Of a stretch of DNA of 64,000 nucleotides, positions 41,471-50,596 are shown one piece after another. Where the stretch lies: NCBI RefSeq assembly GCF_900114845.1, contig NZ_FOUK01000005.1, forward strand, positions 128,339 to 192,338. The letters run 5' to 3'. Numbering within the stretch: the first letter of the stretch is position 1; each line of letters starts with the position of its first letter. The notes below the pieces were generated by a model. The model was not told the DNA's origin. It saw nothing but the letters and a program-made list of their open reading frames with translations, and ran no database searches. Position numbers and translations under genes: made by a program. This DNA comes from Pimelobacter simplex (lineage in GTDB: Bacteria > Actinomycetota > Actinomycetes > Propionibacteriales > Nocardioidaceae).

Positions 41471-44113
41471 TCACGCGTGGGCCGGGTCGGCCCGGTCGGG
41501 GTCGATGCCGTACTTCTCGATCGCCTGGGCGACCACGGCAGGGGTGACGGTGCCCTCGTCGGCGAGGCGACGCAGGGCGGTGACGGCGATGAAGTGGCGG
41601 TCCACCTCGAAGTGGCGGCGCAGGTTGCGGCGGTAGTCCGAGCGGCCGAAGCCGTCGGTGCCGAGCGCGGTGTAGCTGCCGGGCACGAAGGCGCGGATCT
41701 GGTCGGCGTACGCCTTCATGTAGTCGGTGGCGGCGACGACCGGGCCCTGACGGTCCGCCAGGCACGCGGCGACGTACGACGTGCGCGGCTCCTCGAGCGG
41801 GTGCAGCGTGTTCCAGCGCTCGGTGGCGAGGCCGTCGCGGCGCAGCTCGGTGAGGCTGGGGGCGCTCCAGACGTCGGCCTGGATGCCGAAGTCCGCGGCG
41901 AGCAGGTCGGCGGCGGCGAGCACCTCGCGCAGGATCGTGCCGGAGCCGATCAGCTGCACCTGCGCGGCTCCCTCGGCGGGGCGCAGCTCGTAGAGGCCCT
42001 TGAGGATGCCGTCGGTGACGCCCTCGGGCATCGGCGGGTGCTCGTAGTTCTCGTTCATGAGCGTGAGGTAGTAGAAGACGTCCTCCTGCTCGGCGTACAT
42101 CCGGCGCAGGCCGTCGGCGATGATGACCGCCAGCTCGTAGGCGTACGTCGGGTCGTAGGACACGCAGTTGGGGATCATCGCGGCGTGCAGGTGGCTCTGG
42201 CCGTCCTCGTGCTGGAGGCCCTCGCCGTTGAGCGTCGTCCGGCCGGCGGTGCCGCCGACGAGGAAGCCGCGGGCCCGGATGTCGCCGGCGGCCCAGGCGA
42301 GGTCGCCGACCCGCTGGAAGCCGAACATCGAGTAGTAGACGTAGAACGGGATCATCGGGGTGTCGCTGCTCGAGTACGACGTGGCGGCGGCGATCCACGA
42401 CGAGATCGCGCCGGGCTCGTTGATGCCCTCCTGGAGGATCTGCCCGCTGGCGTCCTCCTTGTAGAACATGAGCTGCTCGGCGTCCTCGGGCGTGTAGAGC
42501 TGGCCGCTCTGCGAGAAGATGCCGATCTGGCGGAACAGCCCCTCCATGCCGAAGGTGCGGGCCTCGTCGGGGACGATCGGGACGACCCGGTTGCCGATCT
42601 CCTTGTCGCGCAGGAGCTTCGTGAGGATCTGGACGAACGCCATGGTCGTCGAGATCGCGCGGCCGTTGGAGCCCGCGACCTGTCCGGCGAAGGCCTCGAC
42701 ACCGGGCACCGCGAGCGCGGCCGACGTACGACGGCGGGCGGGCAGGTAGCCGCCCAGCTCCTTGCGCCGCGCGTGCAGGTAAGTGTGCTCGGGCGAGCCC
42801 TCGGCGAACGAGAGGTAGGGGAGGTCGGTGAGGTGCTCGTCGTCGATCGGGATCGCGAACCGGTCGCGGAACGCGCGCAGCGCCGGCTCGGCGACCTTCT
42901 TGGCCTGGTGGCTGATGTTCATCGCCTCGCCCGCGGCGCCGAGGCCGTAGCCCTTGACCGTCTTGGCGAGGATGACGCTCGGGCGCCCGGTGTGGGCGGC
43001 GGCGGCCGCGTAGGCGGCGTAGACCTTCTGGGGGTCGTGCCCGCCGCGGGTGAGCCGCCAGATGTCGTCGTCGCTCCAGTCCGCGACCATCGCGGCGAGC
43101 TCGGGGTCGACGCCGAAGAAGTGCTCGCGGACGTAGGCGCCGTCCTTGGACTTGAACGTCTGGTACTCGCCGTCGACGCACTCCATCATCCGGCGCTTGA
43201 GGGCGCCGCTGGCGTCCTGGGCGAGGAGCTGGTCCCAGCCGGAGCCCCAGACGAGCTTGATGACGTTCCAGCCGGCGCCGCGGAAGACGCCCTCGAGCTC
43301 CTGGATGATCTTGCCGTTGCCGCGCACGGGTCCGTCGAGGCGCTGCAGGTTGCAGTTGATGACGAAGACGAGGTTGTCGAGCTTCTCGCGGGCCGCCATC
43401 GAGATCGCGCCGAGCGTCTCGGGCTCGTCGGTCTCGCCGTCGCCCACGAACACCCACACCTTGCGGCCGGCCGTGTCGGCGAGACCGCGCGCGTGGAGGT
43501 ACTTGAGGAAGCGCGCCTGGTAGATCGACATCAGCGGTCCCAGGCCCATCGAGACCGTCGGGAACTGCCAGAAGTCGGGCATCAGCCACGGGTGCGGGTA
43601 CGACGACAGCCCGTTGCCGCCGGTCTCCTGGCGGAAGCTGTCGAGCTGGGCCTCGGTGAGCCGGCCCTCGAGGAAGGCGCGCGCGTAGATGCCGGGGGAG
43701 AGGTGACCCTGGACGTAGACCAGGTCGCCGCCGTGCTCGTCGGTGGGCGCGTGCCAGAAGTGCTGGAAGCCCACGTCGTAGAGAGTCGCCGCGGACTGGA
43801 AGCTCGCGAGGTGGCCGCCGAGCTCGCTGGACTCCTTGTTGGCGCGCAGCACCATGGCGAGGGCGTTCCAGCGGATCGCGGAGCGGATCCGGTGCTCGAT
43901 CTCGCGGTCGCCGGGATGCTGCGGCTCGTCGGCAGGGGCGACGGTGTTGACGTAGGGGGTGGTGGCGACGAAGGGCACGCGCGTGCCGAGCCGCTGCGCC
44001 TCCTCCAGGACCTGGTCGAGCAGGTACTTCGTCCGTGCCTCGCCCTCGAACTCGAGGACGGCCGCGAGCGCGTCGCGCCACTCCTGCGTCTCGGCGGGGT
44101 CGATGTCGGTCAT
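41471..44113 (-). CDS. aceE: Pyruvate dehydrogenase E1 component, homodimeric type
   Basis: An 880-residue AceE-type E1. The thiamin diphosphate motif is GDGETDE (about 224-230), and it has QGHLSPGIYARAFLEGRL and TDGFGRSDYRRNLRRHFEVD near the C-terminus, all typical. It decarboxylates pyruvate and reductively acetylates the lipoyl group of E2. It forms a tight pair with aceF, as in proteobacteria; many actinobacteria have aceE alone. Confidence 0.97.
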   Translation of the reverse strand: MTDIDPAETQEWRDALAAVLEFEGEARTKYLLDQVLEEAQRLGTRVPFVATTPYVNTVAPADEPQHPGDREIEHRIRSAIRWNALAMVLRANKESSELGGHLASFQSAATLYDVGFQHFWHAPTDEHGGDLVYVQGHLSPGIYARAFLEGRLTEAQLDSFRQETGGNGLSSYPHPWLMPDFWQFPTVSMGLGPLMSIYQARFLKYLHARGLADTAGRKVWVFVGDGETDEPETLGAISMAAREKLDNLVFVINCNLQRLDGPVRGNGKIIQELEGVFRGAGWNVIKLVWGSGWDQLLAQDASGALKRRMMECVDGEYQTFKSKDGAYVREHFFGVDPELAAMVADWSDDDIWRLTRGGHDPQKVYAAYAAAAAHTGRPSVILAKTVKGYGLGAAGEAMNISHQAKKVAEPALRAFRDRFAIPIDDEHLTDLPYLSFAEGSPEHTYLHARRKELGGYLPARRRTSAALAVPGVEAFAGQVAGSNGRAISTTMAFVQILTKLLRDKEIGNRVVPIVPDEARTFGMEGLFRQIGIFSQSGQLYTPEDAEQLMFYKEDASGQILQEGINEPGAISSWIAAATSYSSSDTPMIPFYVYYSMFGFQRVGDLAWAAGDIRARGFLVGGTAGRTTLNGEGLQHEDGQSHLHAAMIPNCVSYDPTYAYELAVIIADGLRRMYAEQEDVFYYLTLMNENYEHPPMPEGVTDGILKGLYELRPAEGAAQVQLIGSGTILREVLAAADLLAADFGIQADVWSAPSLTELRRDGLATERWNTLHPLEEPRTSYVAACLADRQGPVVAATDYMKAYADQIRAFVPGSYTALGTDGFGRSDYRRNLRRHFEVDRHFIAVTALRRLADEGTVTPAVVAQAIEKYGIDPDRADPAHA

Positions 44114-44177
44114 CCCGGGTCCTGTCGGTCGACGGTGCTGGAGGCACCATCCTCAGCCGGGATCCTTCATGCGTCCA

Positions 44178-44213
44178 ATGCCTAGATCAGCACTGAACGA
44201 TGCCTAGGAGGCA
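44178..44213. promoter_or_regulatory. Repeated ATGCCTAG upstream of aceE
   Basis: ATGCCTAG occurs twice (44178-44185 and 44200-44207) in the 90-bp space before aceE, and TGCCT-AGG-AGGCA forms a small inverted repeat around the second copy, overlapping the lysR stop. It could be a regulator site (the upstream LysR is a candidate) or a weak terminator. Confidence 0.3.
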
Positions 44214-45094
44214 TGGATCCTCCGGCTCGTCCGCAACGTGTGGCTGCGGAAGTCGGCCGACGCCTCGGGGAGGCTGCGGCCCTTGACCCAGGCGAGGCCG
44301 ATCTCGCGCGCGGCGCTGACGTCGCTGACCCGCAGGTACGGCGCGGTGGGCGCCGCCGTGCTCCGCGGCTCGGGCAGCAGGGCGACGCCGAGACCGGCCG
44401 AGACGAGCCCGCGCAGGGTCTCGACCTCCTCGCCCTCGAACCCGATCCGGGGTGCGAAGCCCGCCCGCGCGCAGAGGTCCTCGGTGACCGCCCGGAGGCT
44501 GAAGCCCTGCCGCAGCACGATGAACTGCTCGTCGGCGACCTCGGAGAGCCGGGCGGTACGGCGTCCGGCGAGCCGGTGGTCGGGCGGGACGACCAGGCGC
44601 AGCGGCTCGAGGAAGAGCCGCCGGCTGTCGAGCTGCGGGTGCTGCGGCCGGTCGCCGGTGACCGCGAGGTCGACGAGGCCGCCGAGCAGGTCGTCGACGA
44701 GTCCGGCGTCACCGTGCTGGCGCAGGTCGAAGCGCACCTGCGGGCGCTCGACGTGGAAGCTGCGGATCAGCTCGGGCACGAGCCAGGTGCCGAGGGTGTG
44801 CAGGAAGGCGACCGGGACCAGGCCGGCGTCCGGCCCGGTGAGGTCGCGCACCGACCGGACCCCGCGCTCGTAGGCGTCGACCGCCTCCCGGGCGTGCCGG
44901 GCGAGCTCGCGCCCGGCCGGGGTGAGCGTCAGCCCGCGGCCGACGCGCTGGAAGAGCGCGGTGCCGACGTCGCGCTCGAGCCGGGCGAGGGCCCGCGAGA
45001 CGGCCGGCTGGGTGCGGTGGACGCGCTCGGCGGTCTCGGTGACCGTGCTGCCGTCGGCCACCGCGAGGAATGCACGGATCGTGTCGAGCTCCAT
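44204..45094 (-). CDS. LysR family transcriptional regulator
   Basis: A 296-residue LysR: the N-terminal winged helix MELDTIRAFLAVADGSTVTE...RTQPAVSRALARLERDVGTALF (about 1-60) and a two-lobed effector domain. It lies just upstream of aceE on the same strand, an unusual place for LysR (they are more often divergent). Regulation of the PDH genes is possible but only inferred. LysR starts 24 bases after the lipoate ligase-like gene ends. Confidence 0.93.
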   Translation of the reverse strand: MELDTIRAFLAVADGSTVTETAERVHRTQPAVSRALARLERDVGTALFQRVGRGLTLTPAGRELARHAREAVDAYERGVRSVRDLTGPDAGLVPVAFLHTLGTWLVPELIRSFHVERPQVRFDLRQHGDAGLVDDLLGGLVDLAVTGDRPQHPQLDSRRLFLEPLRLVVPPDHRLAGRRTARLSEVADEQFIVLRQGFSLRAVTEDLCARAGFAPRIGFEGEEVETLRGLVSAGLGVALLPEPRSTAAPTAPYLRVSDVSAAREIGLAWVKGRSLPEASADFRSHTLRTSRRIHAS

Positions 45095-45118
45095 GAGCCC
45101 ATGTTCTCAGTGTATGGA

Positions 45119-45781
45119 TCAGGCAGCCCGCAGGGCGCTCTCGACGGCAGCACGGAGCTCGCCCAGGCGCGGGCCGACCCCGGTGGCGCGGTCGACGAGG
45201 TCGGCGCCCGCGCGGCGCCGGTCGTCGTCGGTCATCGTCACGAGGTCGAGGACGTCGTACGGGTCCCAGCGGTCGTAGGCGATGCACTGGAAGCGCGCGC
45301 CGGCGCGGGTCCGGCGCTGCGAGATGCCGACGGCCTTGCGCCCCCCGACGAGCACCTCGCCGGGACCGAGTGCCGCGAAGCACACCAGCCGCCCCCATGG
45401 CGTCTGCTCGAGGCCGCCGCGGTAGAGCTCGGCGTCCAGGCCCAGCGTGACCAGGGCGCGCTGCCACACCTCGCCGAGCCAGTACGCCGACGCGCGCACG
45501 TCGTCGCTCCACCGCGGGTCGCCGCGCGGCACCACCACGTCGAGCCACACGGACCGGGCGGGGTCGACGTGGACGGCGCCGCCACCGCTGCGCCGTCGTA
45601 CGACGTCGATGCCGGCCGCCGCCGTCGCCGCGGCGTCGGCGACGGTGTGGTCCTGCGCGCTGCCGAGCACGAGCGCCGGGTGGTCGGGCCGGAACGACCA
45701 GACCTCGGCCTCGGCCAGGTCGTCGGGGACCGGACGGGCATGGAAGTCGGCGATCGACCCGGTCACCTCACGGAGCAGCAC
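45119..45781 (-). CDS. Lipoate-protein ligase family protein
   Basis: From GTG 45781 it encodes 220 residues with the BPL/LplA motifs: VLGSAQDHTVADAAATAAAGIDVVRRRSGGGAVHVDP (RRxGGGAV loop, in part) and VGGRKAVGISQRR with the catalytic Lys. It is shorter than LplA (about 330), lacking the C-terminal domain, like the single-domain octanoyl/lipoyl transferase-type members. The closeness to the E2 gene, whose lipoyl domain needs lipoate, supports a role in lipoylation of PDH. Confidence 0.85.
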   Translation of the reverse strand: MLLREVTGSIADFHARPVPDDLAEAEVWSFRPDHPALVLGSAQDHTVADAAATAAAGIDVVRRRSGGGAVHVDPARSVWLDVVVPRGDPRWSDDVRASAYWLGEVWQRALVTLGLDAELYRGGLEQTPWGRLVCFAALGPGEVLVGGRKAVGISQRRTRAGARFQCIAYDRWDPYDVLDLVTMTDDDRRRAGADLVDRATGVGPRLGELRAAVESALRAA

Positions 45782-45797
45782 AGCACCGGATTGTGCC

Positions 45798-46973
45798 TCA
45801 CGCTCCCGGCTCCGCGAGCGCCCGCAGCCGGGCGACGTCGGCGCGGGTCTGCGCCACGGTGTCGGTGTCGCCCGTGGTGCGCTGGGCGGCGGCGATGTCG
45901 TGGGTGAGGTCGAGGAGGGTGTGGCGCAGGTGCTTGCGCGCCCGGCGGGAGCGGTGGTCCGGCGCAGCCTTGAGGTAGGCCTTGCGCCGGCGCCGGTCGA
46001 CGACGGCCTCGACCTCCTCGTCGCTGACCACGCCGGAGGCGACCTCGGGGGCGAGGATGTCGCGGATCAGCTGGTGCTCGCGCGGTGCGGCGGCGCGGAA
46101 GGCCCAGCGCAGCAGCACCATGGCCAGGATGATCGAGGCCGCCATGACGGCGATCACCTGCAGCCCGTTGCCGTTGCCGAGACCCGAGGCGTCGTCCCAG
46201 GTGAAGTGCAGGAACATCCCGGCGACGACGAGGGCGATGCCGCGACCGACCCGACGCGGCTGGGCCGCGGTGCCCAGCAGGTAGATCGCGCCGCTGCAGA
46301 CCAGGGCGCTGAAGAGCGGGTGCGACACGAAGCTGACGCCGATCCGGGTGAAGGAGACCTGGACCGCGTTGCCGACCGGGTCGGTGCCGAAGGCGCCGGC
46401 AGTGCCGTTGACCGCGTAGAGGAAGTTCTCGAACGCGGCGAACCCGAGCCCGACGAAGGCGCCGATGATGAGTCCGTCGTTGGCCGTCCGGACCAGACGG
46501 GGAGCGAGGCCCAGGATGAGCAGGAAGCCGCACAGCTTGGCGGCCTCCTCGGTGAAGGGCGCCGTGAGTCCGGCGGCCCAGTCGGCGCTCCAGGGCTGCC
46601 CGAAGAGCTTGGCGTAGATGCTGAGCATGGCGTTGTTGACGGTCATCGCGAAGCCGAAGGTCGCGGGGACCGCGCCCCACAGCAGGGCCGCGACGACGAG
46701 CCCGCGCGGCTGGCGCTCCCAGCGGTCGATGTGGTGGAACCACCAGGCCCACACGGCCCCGCACAGACCGCACAGGAGCGCAGCGACGACGAAGGCCTCG
46801 GAGTAGAAGCCCGCCTTGGGGCTGAAGTACGACCAGGCGTGGACGGCGCCGATGCCGGTGAGGACGAGGTAGACCCAGAAGCAGAGGTTCTGGGGCTGGA
46901 CGAACGTGAACCGCTCGCCCCAGGCGGAGACCTCGAGGGCCTCGGACTGGCGGACGGTGGCGTCGCTGCTCAT
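45798..46973 (-). CDS. PrsW family intramembrane metalloprotease
   Basis: A 391-residue membrane protein with about eight helices and the PrsW motifs: FTEEAAKLCG (EExxK), FAAFENFLYA and SHPLFSALVCSGAIY, FLHFTWD. PrsW in Bacillus cleaves the anti-sigma factor RsiW. Here a 110-residue basic C-terminal tail follows the last helix. The ATG at 46973 overlaps the stop of the upstream membrane protein gene, so the two may act together. No sigma/anti-sigma pair is nearby. Confidence 0.9.
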   Translation of the reverse strand: MSSDATVRQSEALEVSAWGERFTFVQPQNLCFWVYLVLTGIGAVHAWSYFSPKAGFYSEAFVVAALLCGLCGAVWAWWFHHIDRWERQPRGLVVAALLWGAVPATFGFAMTVNNAMLSIYAKLFGQPWSADWAAGLTAPFTEEAAKLCGFLLILGLAPRLVRTANDGLIIGAFVGLGFAAFENFLYAVNGTAGAFGTDPVGNAVQVSFTRIGVSFVSHPLFSALVCSGAIYLLGTAAQPRRVGRGIALVVAGMFLHFTWDDASGLGNGNGLQVIAVMAASIILAMVLLRWAFRAAAPREHQLIRDILAPEVASGVVSDEEVEAVVDRRRRKAYLKAAPDHRSRRARKHLRHTLLDLTHDIAAAQRTTGDTDTVAQTRADVARLRALAEPGA

Positions 46974-47605
46974 GAGCCGCTCCCCTCGGTGCCGGTGGAG
47001 CGGATGCTGGTGATCATGGCGCGGACGTCGGGAGCGAGGGTCGTCATCGCCTCGGGTGGCCCGTAGGCGGTGATCTCGACACCGGTCTCGCCGATGACGA
47101 AGGCGGCGACCAGGCCGTCGCCCCGGACGCTGCGGTAGGTCTGCAGGACACCGACCTCGCCCGAGGCCGTCGTCAGCGTGGTGGGGTCGTCGGCGATCCG
47201 GAAGGTCGGGTCGTCGGTCGCGCTGGTGACCTTCTGGACCTGCTCGAGGAGCGCGGCGGGCGTGCCGTCGAACTTGCCGGGCACGACGCTGACCGTCACC
47301 CCGCCGCTGGTGACGGTGGCCGGCCCGCTCCGGTCGGGGGCGCCGCTCGCGGGGGCGCGGAAGCCCGTCGTGACCTCCCAGCCGGTGGTGGGCGTGAAGG
47401 TGATCGCGTCGGAGAGCGCCAGCTCGTCGCCGGGTCGGGCCGGGTCGTCCCAGTCGATGGCCTTGTCGACGAGCGGGATCGCGACCGTGAGGAGGAGGAA
47501 CACCGCGATCACGAAGAACGCGACGGGGAACGATCTCTTGTCCAGGCCGAGGAACCGGTGCTCGACCGGTACCCGGGACCTGCGTTCCTGCACGTGCAGC
47601 GACAT
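46970..47605 (-). CDS. Single-pass membrane protein of unknown function
   Basis: The 211-residue protein has a cytoplasmic head (1-30), one membrane helix (about 29-48, FPVAFFVIAVFLLLTVAIPL) and an extracytoplasmic domain. That domain (about 70-200) has the pattern of short beta strands, ITFTPTTGWEVTTGF and VTVSVVPGKF, seen in small exported domains of actinobacterial membrane proteins. ATGA coupling with the PrsW gene suggests it could be a substrate or partner of that protease. The start has GGGAGA upstream. Confidence 0.75.
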   Translation of the reverse strand: MSLHVQERRSRVPVEHRFLGLDKRSFPVAFFVIAVFLLLTVAIPLVDKAIDWDDPARPGDELALSDAITFTPTTGWEVTTGFRAPASGAPDRSGPATVTSGGVTVSVVPGKFDGTPAALLEQVQKVTSATDDPTFRIADDPTTLTTASGEVGVLQTYRSVRGDGLVAAFVIGETGVEITAYGPPEAMTTLAPDVRAMITSIRSTGTEGSGS

Positions 47606-47700
47606 GGAACTCTCCCTGAGATCTGGCCCCCAGCCGACTCGTCGCGACCACCCTAGGGGAGGGGGACCTCGCTGTCGCCGGGCGCCGGCGCTGGCGGGGC

Positions 47701-48300
47701 TCAGCTGCCGTACGACGGCGCGGGCACGTCCTTCATCGCCGGATCGAGCTCGATCCCCTTGGCGAGCGCCTCCTCGGCCGCCTCCTCGTGGCCGAGGTGA
47801 CGCAGCGCGTAGCCGAGCCGGACGTAGGCCGGGGCGTCGTCCGGCTTGACGGCGAGGACCCGGCGGTAGAGGTCGACGGAGGCCTCGAGGTCGGCGTTCT
47901 CGGTGAGGATCGCGAGGTTGTAGAGCGCGGGGGCGAGCTCGGGGTCGGCGGCGATGGCCTGCTGGTACTCGTCGATCGCGGTGGCGACGTCGTCGTCCTG
48001 GGTGTGGGCGAGGTAGCCCAGGTTGTAGTGCGCCCGGGCGTGCTCGGGGTCGAGGGCGATCGCCGCGGTGAAGGAGCGGCGGGCGGCCTCGGTGTCCCCG
48101 TCGGTGAGCTGCTGGAGGCCGGCCGCGACCAGCGAGTCCGCGGACGCGGCGTCGGCGCTCGCGGCGGGGCGCTCGGCGCGGTCGCCGTCGTCGTCCCCGC
48201 CGCCGCAGCCGGCGAGCAGGACGAGGCCGGCGAGCGCGAGGGCGACCAGCGCGGCGCGGGCACGGGACGGACGGGGCGCGAGAGCGGCGAGAGCGGGCAC
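47701..48300 (-). CDS. TPR-repeat lipoprotein
   Basis: Starting at GTG 48300 (GGGGA five bases before), the 199-residue protein has a lipoprotein signal with lipobox LLAGC followed by GGGDDDGDR, and about four TPR units (about 65-185), such as ARRSFTAAIALDPEHARAHY and AIDEYQQAIAADPELAPALY. It would be anchored outside the membrane and mediate protein contacts. The alternative start is a TTG at 48348, which gives a long extra head. Confidence 0.85.
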   Translation of the reverse strand: MPALAALAPRPSRARAALVALALAGLVLLAGCGGGDDDGDRAERPAASADAASADSLVAAGLQQLTDGDTEAARRSFTAAIALDPEHARAHYNLGYLAHTQDDDVATAIDEYQQAIAADPELAPALYNLAILTENADLEASVDLYRRVLAVKPDDAPAYVRLGYALRHLGHEEAAEEALAKGIELDPAMKDVPAPSYGS

Positions 48301-48461
48301 GTCGTCCCCATCGGCGGGACCGGGTCCTGCCTGAGAAGGGTTCTCCAAAAGTTCTCGGATCGGCCGGGCCGGCGCCGATGGGGCGCTCGGGCAGCGACGG
48401 TGCTGCCTGCTGTTCTCTCCCCCCAGGGCCAGGCTTCCGGGTCCGTTTCGCCGAGGAATTC

Positions 48462-49424
48462 ATGCTGATGAACAAGAAATGGCGCCAGGTAGGCCTCTAC
48501 TCCGTCTCCGTCATGGCCACCACCGCGGCCACGCTGCTCCCGCACGTCCCGGCCTCGGCCGACGCGACGGCGGCCGCACCCGCGGTGAAGAAGGTCGTCG
48601 GCTGCTACGACCGCCAGACCGGCGAGCTGCGGTTGGTCCAGAAGAACGGCCGCTGGCTGGTCAAGGGCACCGAGCGCCGCTGCCAGCCCGGTGAGCGGAA
48701 GATCCAGTGGCGGATCGGCAAGCCCGGCGCCCAGGGTCCGCAGGGCGTGGCCGGGAAGGACGGCGTCGACGGCGTCGACGGCGTCGACGGCGTGCAGGGC
48801 GCGACCGGTGCGATCGGCCCGGCCGGCCCGGTCGGCCCGACGGGCGCCACCGGGGCGACCGGTGCCGACGGTCTCGACGGTCTCGACGGTCTCGACGGCG
48901 CCACGGGGGCGGCCGGCACCGACGGCTTCGACGGCGCGACGGGTGCCACGGGTGCGACGGGCGCGACCGGTCCCACGGGTGCGACCGGGCCCGCGGGCGC
49001 CGACGGACTCGACGGGGCGGGGATCGCGCCGTCGTACGGCTCGTACGCGAACAACACGTCCAGCGTCATCGCGGTCGTCCTCGGCGGCACGCCGATCCCG
49101 TTCCCGAGCACCACCGCGGCGAACGGCGTGGTGGCCGACGGCACGAACACCCAGTTCACGGTGACGACCGCGGGTGACTACCAGGTGTCGTTCCGGATGC
49201 AGAGCACCGCGGCGCTGCTGGCGAGCGTCGAGGTGCGGCTCAACGGCGCGGGTGTGGGGTCGCTCAACGACGCGACGACGACGTCGACCAACACCTGGCA
49301 GGGCTCCGCCGTGATCTCGCTCAACGCGGGCGACGTCCTCTCGCTCGACGCGTACGGCCTGCTCGGTGCGCTCGTCCTGGACAACGGCACCGGCGCGAGC
49401 CTGTCGATCGTCAAGGTCGGCTGA
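48462..49424 (+). CDS. Secreted collagen-like protein with BclA-type C-terminal domain
   Basis: The 320-residue protein has a signal peptide (about 1-33, cleavage near PASADA), a cysteine-containing head (34-85), 34 uninterrupted Gly-X-Y triplets (about 86-187; mostly GAT, GLD, GVD, GPT), and a C-terminal beta domain of about 130 residues (IPFPSTTAANG, QFTVTTAGDYQVSFRM, LNAGDVLSLDAYG) like the trimerising TNF-like tail of BclA exosporium filaments. The Thr-rich triplets resemble O-glycosylation sites. It is followed after 47 bases by a glycosyltransferase gene. GAGG precedes ATG 48462. Confidence 0.85.
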   Translation: MLMNKKWRQVGLYSVSVMATTAATLLPHVPASADATAAAPAVKKVVGCYDRQTGELRLVQKNGRWLVKGTERRCQPGERKIQWRIGKPGAQGPQGVAGKDGVDGVDGVDGVQGATGAIGPAGPVGPTGATGATGADGLDGLDGLDGATGAAGTDGFDGATGATGATGATGPTGATGPAGADGLDGAGIAPSYGSYANNTSSVIAVVLGGTPIPFPSTTAANGVVADGTNTQFTVTTAGDYQVSFRMQSTAALLASVEVRLNGAGVGSLNDATTTSTNTWQGSAVISLNAGDVLSLDAYGLLGALVLDNGTGASLSIVKVG

Positions 49425-49471
49425 CCCGACCGGTCGACCGACGTCCACCTGAGTCCACGGAGGGAGCACGC

Positions 49472-50557
49472 GTGCCCGGCATCGGCCTGATGATGATCGT
49501 CAAGGACGAGGCGCACGTGATCCGGCGCTGCCTGGACAGCGTGCGTCCCTTCGTGGACTGGTGGGTGATCGCCGACACCGGGTCGTCCGACGGCACCCAG
49601 GACCTCGTGCGCGCGGCCCTGGCCGGTGTGCCCGGTGAGCTGGTCGAGCGGCCGTGGGTCGACTTCGGCCACAACCGCCAGGAGGTCCTCGACCTCGCCC
49701 GGGCCAGCCCCCACCGCGGCGCCGGCGACTACGCGCTCTGGATCGACGCCGACGAGCAGCTGCGCGACCTCCCGCCCCGCCGCCCCGACCTCACCGCGTC
49801 GGGCTACCACCTGCCGGTCTCCTACGGCGACGCCCGCTACGCCCGGCTCTGCCTGGTCCGGCTCGCCGACCCGTGGCGCTGGTCCGGCCCCATCCACGAG
49901 CACCTCGACCTGCCGGGCGCCACCCTCGACTCGCTCGACGCTCCCGGCGTCCTGGTCCGCCACGACGGCGCCCGGGCCGGTGACCCGGACACCTACCGCA
50001 AGGACGCCGCCCTCATCGAGCAGGCGCTGCGCGAGCGCCCCGACGACCCGCGGCTGCAGTTCTACCTCGCCCAGTCCTGGCGCGACGCGGGCGAGCCCGC
50101 CCGGGCCCTCGCGGCGTACGCCGTGCGGATCGCCAACCCGGCGGGCTGGGACCAGGAGCGCTGGCAGGCGCGGTTCCAGTCCGCACGCCTGCGCGAGCGG
50201 CTCGGCGAGCCGGTCGACCAGGTCGTCGACGCCTACCTGGCGGCCTACCAGGCCTGCCCGTGGCGCGCCGAGCCCCTCGTCGAGGCGGCCCGGCTGGAGC
50301 GCTCCCGCCAGCGCCACGAGGTCGCGCTGCTCTACGCCCGCGCGGCCGCCGCGCTGCCGATGCCCGGGGGCGAGGCGCTGTTCGTGCAGACGTCGACCTA
50401 CACCTGGCGGGCCTGGGACGAGGTCGCCGTCAGCGCCTACTGGACCGGCCGGTACGACGAGGGGCTGGCCGCCGCGCGCCGCGCCCTCGCCGTACGACCG
50501 GACGACGAGCGGCTGCAGGCCAACGTCGCGTGGTGCACCCAGGCGCTGGCCGGCTGA
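49472..50557 (+). CDS. Family 2 glycosyltransferase with TPR-like C-terminal half
   Basis: A 361-residue soluble protein. The N-terminal GT-A domain (1-170) begins PGIGLMMIVKDEAHVIRRCL, with DTGSSDGT and the DxD-type WIDADEQL. The second half (about 190-360) is helical repeats (LQFYLAQSWRDAGEPARALAAYAVR). This fold is shared with tetratricopeptide glycosyltransferases that modify proteins. GTG 49472 is preceded by GGAGG. Directly after the collagen-like gene, so it may glycosylate its Thr-rich triplets. Confidence 0.85.
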   Translation: MPGIGLMMIVKDEAHVIRRCLDSVRPFVDWWVIADTGSSDGTQDLVRAALAGVPGELVERPWVDFGHNRQEVLDLARASPHRGAGDYALWIDADEQLRDLPPRRPDLTASGYHLPVSYGDARYARLCLVRLADPWRWSGPIHEHLDLPGATLDSLDAPGVLVRHDGARAGDPDTYRKDAALIEQALRERPDDPRLQFYLAQSWRDAGEPARALAAYAVRIANPAGWDQERWQARFQSARLRERLGEPVDQVVDAYLAAYQACPWRAEPLVEAARLERSRQRHEVALLYARAAAALPMPGGEALFVQTSTYTWRAWDEVAVSAYWTGRYDEGLAAARRALAVRPDDERLQANVAWCTQALAG

Positions 50558-50596
50558 GCAGCCGGGAATCCGGTGGCACGCCGCCGCGTTGCTGCC

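Noticed and set aside
48740..49020. CRISPR-like or tandem-repeat array
   Set aside because: The repeats are 3-codon Gly-X-Y units of a coding collagen domain, with no spacers; it is a protein repeat.
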